Made by a program: the position numbers and the translations under genes | Source: an uncultured Tenacibaculum sp. | GTDB lineage: Bacteria; Bacteroidota; Bacteroidia; Flavobacteriales; Flavobacteriaceae | Assembly (NCBI RefSeq): GCF_947502995.1 | Contig: NZ_CANNBW010000015.1 | Coordinates: 1 to 58,025, forward strand | DNA length: 58,025 nt | Direction: 5' to 3' | Notes under the pieces: generated by a model | What the model was told of the DNA's origin: nothing | The model's input: only the letters and a program-made list of their open reading frames with translations | Databases searched by the model: none | Shown here: positions 51,243-58,025 of the stretch, piece after piece | Numbering within the stretch: the stretch's first letter is position 1 | Layout: each line of letters begins with the position of its first letter

Positions 51243-52073
51243 TTATTCTTCTTCCTCTTTACCAGAATCAGGTCCCCAAAAACGTCTTTTTTCTCGATAT
51301 TCTTGTTCTTCTTTTATTTGTTCTGGAGTTAAAACTTTTAAGAATGAAGGGTGTTGTTCTATAGCGTATTCGATTTTCTCTACAATACTAGCAACATCTT
51401 CATTTTCATAATCAATTTCTAAAGGTTCTTTAATCACCATAGATTGAAGAACATTTCTTTTTTTAATCATTAACCCTTTTTTATCAAAAGAACGTCTGAA
51501 CCCATCAATAACAATCGGAACAACAGTTGGTTTAAAAGTTTTAATGATATGTGCAGTTCCTCTTCGTATTGGTTTGAATGGAGTTGTAGTACCTTGTGGG
51601 AATGTAATTACCCAACCATCGTTTAATGCTTTTCCAATATTAGAAATATCAGACATTTTTACTTGTCTTTTAACGTCTTTACCAGCATTTCTCCAAGTTC
51701 TTTCTACAGAAACAGATCCTACATAAGCAAAAACTCTAGGTAAAAAACCAGAACGCATAGTTTCTCCAGCAGCTACGTAGTAAATATTTAATTTGGGTTT
51801 CCATAGGTAACCAATATTCTTAATATTATCATCTCTACCTTTTAAGGCGGCATTAAAAACATGAATCATAGCTGCTACATCAGCAAAATAAGTTTGATGA
51901 TTAGATATGAATAATATGTTTTTATCTGGTAATTGTCTTAGTATGTCTGATCCTTCTATTTGTAATTCATTAAAACTTCTATATCGACCATGAGATATAA
52001 TTCCTAAAATTTGAATTAATAATCGTTTTACAAATAAAATATGACCAAAAGGATTCCTTTTAAACAGGGGCAT
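51243..52073 (-). CDS. Lysophospholipid acyltransferase (PlsC-like), HX5D variant
   Basis: 276 residues. Block I reads ISNHQTYFADVAAM, with one more residue between His and Asp (HX5D) than the usual NHX4D. Block III is FPQGTTTPF in place of FPEGTRS. N-terminal helix (about 10-25), C-terminal charged tail (KEEQEYREKRRFWG). Adds the second acyl chain to lysophosphatidic acid or a similar lipid at the inner membrane; the motif shift is seen in Bacteroidota relatives by memory. Confidence 0.8.
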   Translation of the reverse strand: MPLFKRNPFGHILFVKRLLIQILGIISHGRYRSFNELQIEGSDILRQLPDKNILFISNHQTYFADVAAMIHVFNAALKGRDDNIKNIGYLWKPKLNIYYVAAGETMRSGFLPRVFAYVGSVSVERTWRNAGKDVKRQVKMSDISNIGKALNDGWVITFPQGTTTPFKPIRRGTAHIIKTFKPTVVPIVIDGFRRSFDKKGLMIKKRNVLQSMVIKEPLEIDYENEDVASIVEKIEYAIEQHPSFLKVLTPEQIKEEQEYREKRRFWGPDSGKEEEE

Positions 52074-52114
52074 AAAAACTTCTTTAGTTAAACAAATTTA
52101 CAAAACATTTTTAA

Positions 52115-52747
52115 TCATGATTCTTTTATTAAATCTTTTATTTCAGATAGAATCATGGCTGTAGCTCCCCAAACCACTTGTTCATTTAATAAAAAACAAG
52201 GAACTGCTATTTTTTTCATGTAAGAAGTGTCTAGTTCAACTGATGATATTTTTGAATCATCTAATAAGTCATCTAGTTGTACTTCAATGATTTCTGCGAC
52301 TTCTTCGTTAGTAACGTAGTTTGGTTTTTTGTTTAAGTACCCAATGAAAGGAGTTACCATAAAATTACTAGGTGGAATATAAGTATCTGAAATTTGTCGA
52401 ATAAGTTGTACACTATTTCTATCAACTCCAACTTCTTCTTCTAACTCTCGCAAAGCGGTATCAGCAAAAGTTTCATCTTCTTCGTCTGCTTTTCCTCCTG
52501 GAAAACTAATTTGAGCAGAATGTGTTCCTTTGTAACTAGCTCTTTTCGTAAGTAAAAAAACAGTTTTTCCTTCAGAATCTGGATAAAAAAGACAAAGTAC
52601 AGCTGCTTTTCTAGGATTACTCTTTTTAATAGTTTCTTCAGAGATTTTAATTCTTATTTCAGGAACTAATTTAAATTGAGAGGTAATTCCTCCTAAATCG
52701 TTGTTTTTTATTGAGTTTATTTGATTTTTAAAATATGTAAAATCCAT
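52115..52747 (-). CDS. Nudix hydrolase, CoA pyrophosphatase type
   Basis: 210 residues from the ATG at 52747; an earlier ATG (52807) adds 20 residues that do not match the usual start. Nudix box GGKADEEDETFADTALRELEEEVG with the CoAse-specific SAQISFPGG in front. The TYIPPSNFMVTPFIGYL segment is also typical. Hydrolyses CoA and derivatives. Divergent from the small membrane gene at 52833. Confidence 0.88.
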   Translation of the reverse strand: MDFTYFKNQINSIKNNDLGGITSQFKLVPEIRIKISEETIKKSNPRKAAVLCLFYPDSEGKTVFLLTKRASYKGTHSAQISFPGGKADEEDETFADTALRELEEEVGVDRNSVQLIRQISDTYIPPSNFMVTPFIGYLNKKPNYVTNEEVAEIIEVQLDDLLDDSKISSVELDTSYMKKIAVPCFLLNEQVVWGATAMILSEIKDLIKES

Positions 52748-52832
52748 TAAAGGTGTTACTTTTTCTAGTTTGATGTGTCTAATATAATGGCTTGAAGTTT
52801 GATTCAAGTTAATAAATAACTAAAATACAAAT

Positions 52833-53129
52833 ATGAATAGAGAAAATAAATACCAAAAATTATTCTTAAGTATTCTTTTTGATCTTATTGGATATGCTTC
52901 TTTTTTAATTCCAGTATTAGCTGAGTTTACAGATATTATTTGGGCACCTGCTTCAGCTTATATTATGACCAAAATGTATAAAGGAAATCAAGGGAAAATA
53001 GCCGGAGCAATTTCTTTTATTGAAGAAATTTTACCAGGATTAGATATCATACCAACTTTTACTTTAATGTGGCTATATACTTACGTTTTCAAAGGAAAAA
53101 AAGAAACTAAGAAAACAATTGATGTTTAA
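52833..53129 (+). CDS. Small two-helix membrane protein, conserved type
   Basis: 98 residues with two hydrophobic helices (about 13-28 and 76-90) and an interface stretch WAPASAYIMTKMYKGNQGK. Flavobacterial proteins of this pattern are common next to housekeeping genes. No function known. Convergent with the gene at 53436. Confidence 0.7.
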   Translation: MNRENKYQKLFLSILFDLIGYASFLIPVLAEFTDIIWAPASAYIMTKMYKGNQGKIAGAISFIEEILPGLDIIPTFTLMWLYTYVFKGKKETKKTIDV

Positions 53130-53130
53130 G

Positions 53131-53436
53131 TTATTTCTTGAATAAGAATCCTAAACCTAATCGAGATAAAAACTTCTTTTCAAATTCCCAAAAGAATTTA
53201 AACTGACCGAATAACCAACCAACTATTGGTAAAGTTGTTTGATAAATAGGGAATATTAAAAGTATTCTTAAAGGATAGTATATCCAAGGACTTAAGGTTT
53301 CTGGAGATAACCCTAAAAAATTTGTGACAGGTTTAGCTACCCAAGCAGAAAATGAACCATTAATGGCAAATACTATTAAAACCGCAACAACATCCCAAGT
53401 TGTTTTAAGTCCCCAACGTTCTTTTAATTTATCCAC
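53131..53436 (-). CDS. DUF6787-like membrane protein
   Basis: 101 residues; WGLKTTWDVVAVLIVFAING, WIYYPLRILLIFPIYQTTLP and LFGQFKFFWEFEKKFLSRLG are characteristic of this Bacteroidota family. Three membrane segments. Unknown function. Convergent with the preceding gene, with stops 1 bp apart. Confidence 0.75.
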   Translation of the reverse strand: MDKLKERWGLKTTWDVVAVLIVFAINGSFSAWVAKPVTNFLGLSPETLSPWIYYPLRILLIFPIYQTTLPIVGWLFGQFKFFWEFEKKFLSRLGLGFLFKK

Positions 53437-53475
53437 GAAATAGAATTAAATTAGAGCGCAAATGTATACAAAAGA

Positions 53476-53506
53476 AAAAGGGTAAACAAACATGTCTACC
53501 CTTTTG
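53476..53506 (-). terminator. Terminator of the DUF937 gene
   Basis: A 9-bp stem (53476-53484 with 53497-53505) with a 12-nt loop, followed on the minus strand by TTTC and T's. Confidence 0.65.
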
Positions 53507-53525
53507 TTATTATATAAATCGAATC

Positions 53526-54167
53526 TTATTTCTTACCAAATAAACCACCTAAAAGTCCACCAAGTAAACCTCCAGATTTTTTCTGACTTCCACCTAATAC
53601 CATACCAGCAACATCATCTATAACACTACCGTCACCATCTGCATCTAAAATTTTCTCTAAGAAACTTTGTTCTTGTTGAGTACTATTTCCGCCTAACATT
53701 CCTCCTAATAAGTCACCAATTCCTCCAGAATTACTTAATCCATTTTGTTTAGATTGTTTTCCTAAAACTCCCATTAATATGGGAGCGGCAGTTTTTAAAA
53801 TATTTCCAACAGCACCAATATCCATACCAGTCTTTTGGCCAATTACTTGTTCAACACCTTGTTGTTTAGACCCTAAAACATGCCCTAAGATTTTTCCTCC
53901 ATCATTAACTACATCATTGTTAACACCGCCATTAAATAAATCACCAAGATTATCTAATATTCCACCATCGTGTTTGTTTAAAGCTCCCATTAAACCTTCG
54001 GCTCCTTGAGGTGTAGCTGCATTACGTTGCATTGCTTTCATTAAAACAGGTAAAGCCATTGTTAAAACACTTCCCGTTTTACTACTATCTTGTCCAGTAG
54101 ATCCCGCAACTCCATTAATAATAGTTTTACCCATTGGGCTATTTAGTAAGTCTAAAATTCCTTCCAT
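53526..54167 (-). CDS. DUF937 domain protein
   Basis: 213 residues from the ATG at 54167 (an earlier ATG at 54209 adds 14 residues unrelated to the family). Glycine/leucine-rich repeats GLLGGLLGGLFGKK at the end and NSPMGKTIINGVAGSTG near the start, plus an EF-hand-like DADGDGSVIDD (about 178-188) that may bind calcium. Cytosolic or peripheral. Family role unknown. Confidence 0.85.
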   Translation of the reverse strand: MEGILDLLNSPMGKTIINGVAGSTGQDSSKTGSVLTMALPVLMKAMQRNAATPQGAEGLMGALNKHDGGILDNLGDLFNGGVNNDVVNDGGKILGHVLGSKQQGVEQVIGQKTGMDIGAVGNILKTAAPILMGVLGKQSKQNGLSNSGGIGDLLGGMLGGNSTQQEQSFLEKILDADGDGSVIDDVAGMVLGGSQKKSGGLLGGLLGGLFGKK

Positions 54168-54308
54168 TTTTTTGATTTTAATATTAATTCTACAGTTATG
54201 TAGACACAATATACAAAAACAAAGTCACAATTTTCTTGTAAATTATAGATATGCTAATTGTATTCAATTTTATATTTTTACAAACATTACTCAAACCTAA
54301 ATAAACAA

Positions 54309-55634
54309 ATGAAAAAATTAGCATTACACTGGAAAATTATTATAGGAATGATTCTAGGTATAATTTTCGGTTTTTTAATGAATACTATTGATGGAGGTAA
54401 AGGATTTGTTTCAAATTGGATTGCACCTTTTGGGAAAATTTTTATTAATCTACTTAAATTAATAGCAGTGCCTTTGATTTTAGCATCACTTATTAAAGGT
54501 ATTTCTGATTTGAAAGATATTTCTAAGATTAAATCAATGGGGTTAAGAACATTGGGGATATATATAACCACAACCTTAGTAGCCATTATAATAGGTTTAG
54601 GAATTGTGAATACAGTTAAGCCTGGTGAAGGAATGTCTAAAGAAACAATAGAAAAAATTAAAGAAAAATATGCAGGTGATGCGGGCGTTGCTGATAAACT
54701 GCAAAAAGCTTCAAAACAAAAAGGAGCAGGACCTTTGCAAGCTTTAGTTGATATTTTTCCTAGTAATATTTTTAAATCATTCGTAAATGCATCAATGTTA
54801 CAAGTAATCTTTTTTGCTCTTTTTGTTGGAATTAGTTTACTGTTAATTGCAGAAGAAAAAGCGAAACCGTTAATTAATTTTTTCGATTCTTTAAATGAGG
54901 TTGTAATGAAAATGGTTGATCTAATTATGCTATTTGCTCCTTATGCAGTTTTTGCTTTATTAGCTAATGTTATAATAGCTTTTGATGATACAGAGATATT
55001 AGTGAAGTTATTATGGTATTCATTATGTGTTGTATTTGGTTTGGCTTTAATGGTAGGTTTTTATCTTTTACTAATTAAGGTTTATGTGAAAAAATCACCA
55101 TTTTGGTTTTTAAGTAAAATTTCTCCAGCACAATTGTTAGCTTTTTCAACTAGTTCGAGTGCTGCAACTCTGCCAGTAACAATGGAACGTGTAGAGGAGC
55201 ATGTAGGAGTAGATAAAGAAGTTTCTGGTTTTGTATTACCTGTTGGAGCAACTGTGAATATGGATGGAACTAGTTTGTATCAAGGGATTGCAGCTGTTTT
55301 TATCATGCAAGTAATTTGGCCTGAAGGATTAACATTTACTAACCAATTAACAATAATTTTAACAGCTTTATTAGCTTCAATAGGTTCTGCAGCTGTTCCA
55401 AGTGCAGGAATGGTCATGTTAGTTATTGTTTTAGAATCTGTAGGATTTCCAAGTGAATTATTACCTATTGGTTTGGCATTAATTTTTGCTGTTGATAGAC
55501 CGTTAGATATGTGCAGAACAGTCATTAATGTTACAGGTGATGCAACAGTAGCTACTATGGTAGCAAAATCTGTAGGTAAATTGGGAGATCCTAAGCCAAA
55601 AAACTGGGACGATCATTATGATGAAGTAAAGTAA
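54309..55634 (+). CDS. Dicarboxylate/amino acid:cation symporter
   Basis: 441 residues from the ATG at 54309 (an earlier ATG at 54258 is out of line with the family). Eight membrane helices and two re-entrant loops. Family marks: AFSTSSSAATLPVTM (serine-rich loop HP1), NMDGTSLYQG (transmembrane 7), and the HP2 loop SAGMVMLVIVL. GltP/DctA type, takes up dicarboxylates or glutamate with Na+ or H+. Single gene with its own terminator. Confidence 0.93.
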   Translation: MKKLALHWKIIIGMILGIIFGFLMNTIDGGKGFVSNWIAPFGKIFINLLKLIAVPLILASLIKGISDLKDISKIKSMGLRTLGIYITTTLVAIIIGLGIVNTVKPGEGMSKETIEKIKEKYAGDAGVADKLQKASKQKGAGPLQALVDIFPSNIFKSFVNASMLQVIFFALFVGISLLLIAEEKAKPLINFFDSLNEVVMKMVDLIMLFAPYAVFALLANVIIAFDDTEILVKLLWYSLCVVFGLALMVGFYLLLIKVYVKKSPFWFLSKISPAQLLAFSTSSSAATLPVTMERVEEHVGVDKEVSGFVLPVGATVNMDGTSLYQGIAAVFIMQVIWPEGLTFTNQLTIILTALLASIGSAAVPSAGMVMLVIVLESVGFPSELLPIGLALIFAVDRPLDMCRTVINVTGDATVATMVAKSVGKLGDPKPKNWDDHYDEVK

Positions 55635-55674
55635 TTTTATTTCTTTTATATCTATAAAAAAATAGTAATTTTAT

Positions 55675-55713
55675 AAACACCAATACTACTCTAAGTAATT
55701 GGTGTTTTTTATT
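55675..55713 (+). terminator. Terminator of the symporter gene
   Basis: A perfect 10-bp stem (55675-55684 with 55698-55707) with a 13-nt loop, followed by TTTTT. Confidence 0.85.
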
Positions 55714-55757
55714 ACATAGTAACCAAAATTTTAACTAACTAAATCGATAATTCTTAA

Positions 55758-56789
55758 ATGAATATTTGTTTTTTAATGTATCCTTGGGAAGAGATTAAAC
55801 CAGATAATGATTCTTCTTTAACTTTAATACATGAATGTGCAAAAAGAGGTCATGGAGTTGCTATTTGTACTCCTTCAAATTTAACAATACGTAACAGTGT
55901 AACAAATGCATTTTGTACGATTATTAACAGAATGGATAAAATACCGTCTTCTCCAAAATCGTATTACAAGAAAGCTACCACTAGAGAAGAAATGTTGCCT
56001 TTGGCCGGTTTTGATGCTATTTTCATGAGAGCAAATCCTCCTTTAGATCCTTTAATGTTAAACTTTTTGGATTCAGTAAAAGATGATGTTTTTATTATCA
56101 ATTCTGTACAAGGAATGCGTGAAGCGAATAATAAGCTTTACACCGCAGTTTTTGAAGATCCTAATAATGAGATAATTCCTGTAACTCACGTGTCAAAAAA
56201 TAAGAATTATTTAATAAAAACTATTGAAGAGTCTAATTCTGATAAGATGATTTTAAAACCTTTAAACGGATATGGAGGTTCTGGAGTTATTCTAATTGAA
56301 AAATCGGCAATGGGAAATATTAACTCTTTGTTAGATTTTTACATTAGTAAACGTGATGGTTCTTCAGATTATGTAATTCTTCAGGAATATATAGAAGGCG
56401 CAGAAAAAGGAGATGTACGAATTTTAATGTTAAATGGATTACCAATTGGTGCGATGAAACGTATTCCGGGAGAAAAAGATCATCGTTCTAACGTTACCGC
56501 GGGAGGTAGAGTTGAAAAACATCGATTAACGCCAGCAGAGAAAATTTTATGTAAAAAAATTGGTCCGAAATTAGTTAAAGATGGATTATATTTTGTTGGA
56601 ATTGATGTGATTAATGGTAAGTTGGTTGAGGTAAATGTAATGAGTCCTGGTGGAATAACTTATATCAATAAAGTTTCAAAAGTAAAGCTTCAGGAAAAAG
56701 TAATCGATTTTTTAGAAAGTAAAGTGTTAGAGAAGAATGCTTCTTTCAGAAGAATGACAGACTTAAAACGTAAAGTAGAAGAAGCATAA
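55758..56789 (+). CDS. ATP-grasp ligase, glutathione synthetase-like (GshB)
   Basis: 343 residues. GshB N-terminal plan (MNICFLMYPWEEIKPDNDSS, FDAIFMRANPPLDP) and ATP-grasp domain with the glycine loop KPLNGYGGSGVILIEK (about 173-188), QEYIEGAEKGDVRILMLNG and VEVNVMSPGGITYINK. In bacteria that lack gshA the partner substrate is uncertain, and no gshA is here. The gene heads an operon with a sulfurtransferase and TerB-like protein. Bacillithiol gene bshC is also in the window. Confidence 0.85.
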   Translation: MNICFLMYPWEEIKPDNDSSLTLIHECAKRGHGVAICTPSNLTIRNSVTNAFCTIINRMDKIPSSPKSYYKKATTREEMLPLAGFDAIFMRANPPLDPLMLNFLDSVKDDVFIINSVQGMREANNKLYTAVFEDPNNEIIPVTHVSKNKNYLIKTIEESNSDKMILKPLNGYGGSGVILIEKSAMGNINSLLDFYISKRDGSSDYVILQEYIEGAEKGDVRILMLNGLPIGAMKRIPGEKDHRSNVTAGGRVEKHRLTPAEKILCKKIGPKLVKDGLYFVGIDVINGKLVEVNVMSPGGITYINKVSKVKLQEKVIDFLESKVLEKNASFRRMTDLKRKVEEA

Positions 56790-56800
56790 AATTACTAGTA

Positions 56801-57640
56801 ATGTTACAAATTGAAAAGCCTGTTGTTTCTGTTCAATGGCTTCATAAGAACATAAACAGTAACAACTTAATTATTTTTGATGCAACCATACCTAAGGTAA
56901 CTTCAAATACAGTTTCTGATACTGAAAAGGAAATTATTCCAAATGCAATTTTTTTTGATTTAAAAAGAGTGTTTTTAGATAAAGACGGTAAATTTCCTAA
57001 TACTTTTCCAGAAGTATCATATTTTGAAGAAAAAGCTCAAGAAATAGGAGTGAACAAAGATAGTTGTATTGTAGTTTACGATGATTTAGGAATTTATTCT
57101 TCAGCTAGAGTTTGGTTCTTATTCAAAACTTTTGGTTTTAGTAATATTGCTGTTTTAGATGGTGGACTTCCTGAATGGAAAAACCAAAACTTACCAGTGG
57201 AAGAAGAATTCGTGACTAAACTAAATAAAGGAAACTTTAAAGCTGAATTTCAAAGTGAAAAAGTAACATTTACTAAAGATGTTTTATCGAACATTGAAAA
57301 GCAAAATTATTGTTTAGCAGATGCTAGATCTAAGGAACGTTTTTATGCAGAAGTAAAAGAGCCACGAGAAGGATTACGAGGAGGACATATTCCAGGTTCA
57401 TGTAGTTTACCACATACAGAATTAAAAGAAAATGGGAAGATGAAAACTATGAATGAATTGAAGGATGTTTTTAAAGCTATAAATCCTACGGATAAATCTT
57501 ATATGTTTTCTTGTGGAACAGGAATCACAGCCTGTATTCTTGCTTTAGGATTAGAATTAATAGGACAGGATAATTACACAATTTATGATGGTTCTTGGAC
57601 CGAATGGGGAAGTACCCTAAACTTACCAATTGAAAAATAA
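56801..57640 (+). CDS. Thiosulfate/3-mercaptopyruvate sulfurtransferase (two rhodanese domains)
   Basis: 279 residues, two rhodanese domains (about 10-140 and 150-279). The active-site loop of the second, FSCGTGITAC (C238), is the CG[ST]G[VI]TA form of mercaptopyruvate sulfurtransferases rather than the CRxGxR form of thiosulfate rhodanese. ADARSKERF and the GGHIPGS motif are typical. It starts 11 bp after the GshB-like gene, in keeping with low-molecular-weight thiol metabolism. Confidence 0.9.
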   Translation: MLQIEKPVVSVQWLHKNINSNNLIIFDATIPKVTSNTVSDTEKEIIPNAIFFDLKRVFLDKDGKFPNTFPEVSYFEEKAQEIGVNKDSCIVVYDDLGIYSSARVWFLFKTFGFSNIAVLDGGLPEWKNQNLPVEEEFVTKLNKGNFKAEFQSEKVTFTKDVLSNIEKQNYCLADARSKERFYAEVKEPREGLRGGHIPGSCSLPHTELKENGKMKTMNELKDVFKAINPTDKSYMFSCGTGITACILALGLELIGQDNYTIYDGSWTEWGSTLNLPIEK

Positions 57641-57641
57641 T

Positions 57642-57968
57642 ATGATAATAGACTGGACAAAAACTGAGTTTGAAGCATATGTGTTATTGTATGCAGCACA
57701 ATGTAATATGTTAGAAACAGAAGAAGAAAGAGACTATATTCTTTCTAAAGTAGATGAGAAAACATTTAACAAAGTACATACTCAAATTGTTTTTGATAAA
57801 GAGGAAGATATTTTAGAAAATATTAAAGAGTATTTACTAATTAATAAATTTTCTCAAGAAGAAAAAAGAGCATTAATAAAAGATATAAAAGAAGTCTTTT
57901 TTGCAGACGGAACTGTTGATAAAGTTGAGAAGTCGATTTTTAAAACATTACAAAAGATTTTGAATTAA
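57642..57968 (+). CDS. TerB-like helical protein
   Basis: 108 residues from the ATG at 57642, 1 bp past the upstream stop. All-helical, with paired acidic motifs (AAQCNMLETEEER, DIKEVFFADGTVDKVEK), the second like the TerB/DUF metal-binding helix-turn. Resembles the tellurite resistance TerB family. Cytosolic. Role unknown; operon with sulfurtransferase. Confidence 0.75.
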   Translation: MIIDWTKTEFEAYVLLYAAQCNMLETEEERDYILSKVDEKTFNKVHTQIVFDKEEDILENIKEYLLINKFSQEEKRALIKDIKEVFFADGTVDKVEKSIFKTLQKILN

Positions 57969-58025
57969 ATGGAGAGATTATCAGTTCAAGAAATTATTCA
58001 AAAAATTACTTCTGAAGAGGTTTTT
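57969..58025 (+). CDS. Start of a CDS running off the window
   Basis: ATG follows directly after the TerB-like stop codon (TAA at 57966-57968), so it continues the operon. Only 19 codons are visible (MERLSVQEIIQKITSEEVF). Too short to identify. Confidence 0.6.
   Translation, partial: MERLSVQEIIQKITSEEVF

Noticed and set aside
1..58025. Insertion sequences, prophage genes or integrases
   Set aside because: No transposase, integrase, capsid or tail-like protein was found in any frame.

Overview
The window is a stretch of chromosome from an A+T-rich member of the Bacteroidota, most likely a marine Flavobacteriaceae (Tenacibaculum/Polaribacter/Kordia-like; genus not resolved). The evidence is the gene set (a GH16 laminarinase-type lipoprotein beside a surface glycan-binding tail, SusD-era lipoprotein signals, BatA, BshC, DUF3822-RsmD, a GG-leader peptide starting MKKNIQNLGKFL), promoters of the TTTG-N19-TAnnTTTG type, and the near absence of Shine-Dalgarno sites. 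There is no insertion sequence, phage module, CRISPR array or rRNA.

Layout. 1-1905: end of a glycan-use operon (glycan-binding protein tail, GH16 enzyme, terminator). 2310-4488: an orphan double-glycine leader peptide, then six tiny hydrophobic ORFs on the minus strand, three of them with the same short leader; a tRNA-Met(CAU) closes this part. 4758-6968: START-like protein, a PabC-like aminotransferase, and a tandem duplication that left a decayed copy of the aminotransferase 3' end and two paralogous 50-residue ORFs that face it. 6969-8888: a two-gene unit of a vWA lipoprotein and a four-helix membrane protein. 9063-12449: YqgE and UvrA.

12641-18366 is the most unusual part: a LytTR response regulator and a TPR histidine kinase followed by three genes (an unknown 119-residue protein, an Ntn-type amide hydrolase and a frameshifted 148-residue protein). 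Two of the transcription units start with the same ~175-bp sequence, which carries paired 9-bp direct repeats at 21-bp spacing (LytTR-like sites), a TAGCGCTA palindrome and a 58-nt, equally long leader element with possible alternative pairings. I read this as a self-contained regulated island, with the leader as a candidate new RNA element.

18524-34348: housekeeping and envelope genes: ECF sigma factor plus a 47-residue protein, Nth without its Fe-S cysteines, Bcp, a hydroxylase, an esterase, a dihydroorotase homologue that lost its metal-binding histidines, BatA, BshC, then a cell-wall cluster (M23-LysM peptidase, an M56-M23 fusion and BlaI under a 26-bp perfect palindrome), RsmD, DUF3822, and a RecD-like helicase. 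34522-40861: a PIG-L deacetylase, an EamA transporter, and a CapA-like lipoprotein operon. 41289-48875: a DUF4272-methyltransferase pair, a repeat-rich spacer with a broken small membrane gene, GNAT, a GH13 lipoprotein, a cyclophilin-like protein, a lipoprotein and a Nudix protein. 48877-58025: class V aminotransferase, M42 peptidase, acyltransferase, CoA-type Nudix, small membrane proteins, DUF937, a dicarboxylate symporter, and an operon of GshB-like ligase, sulfurtransferase and TerB-like protein running off the end.
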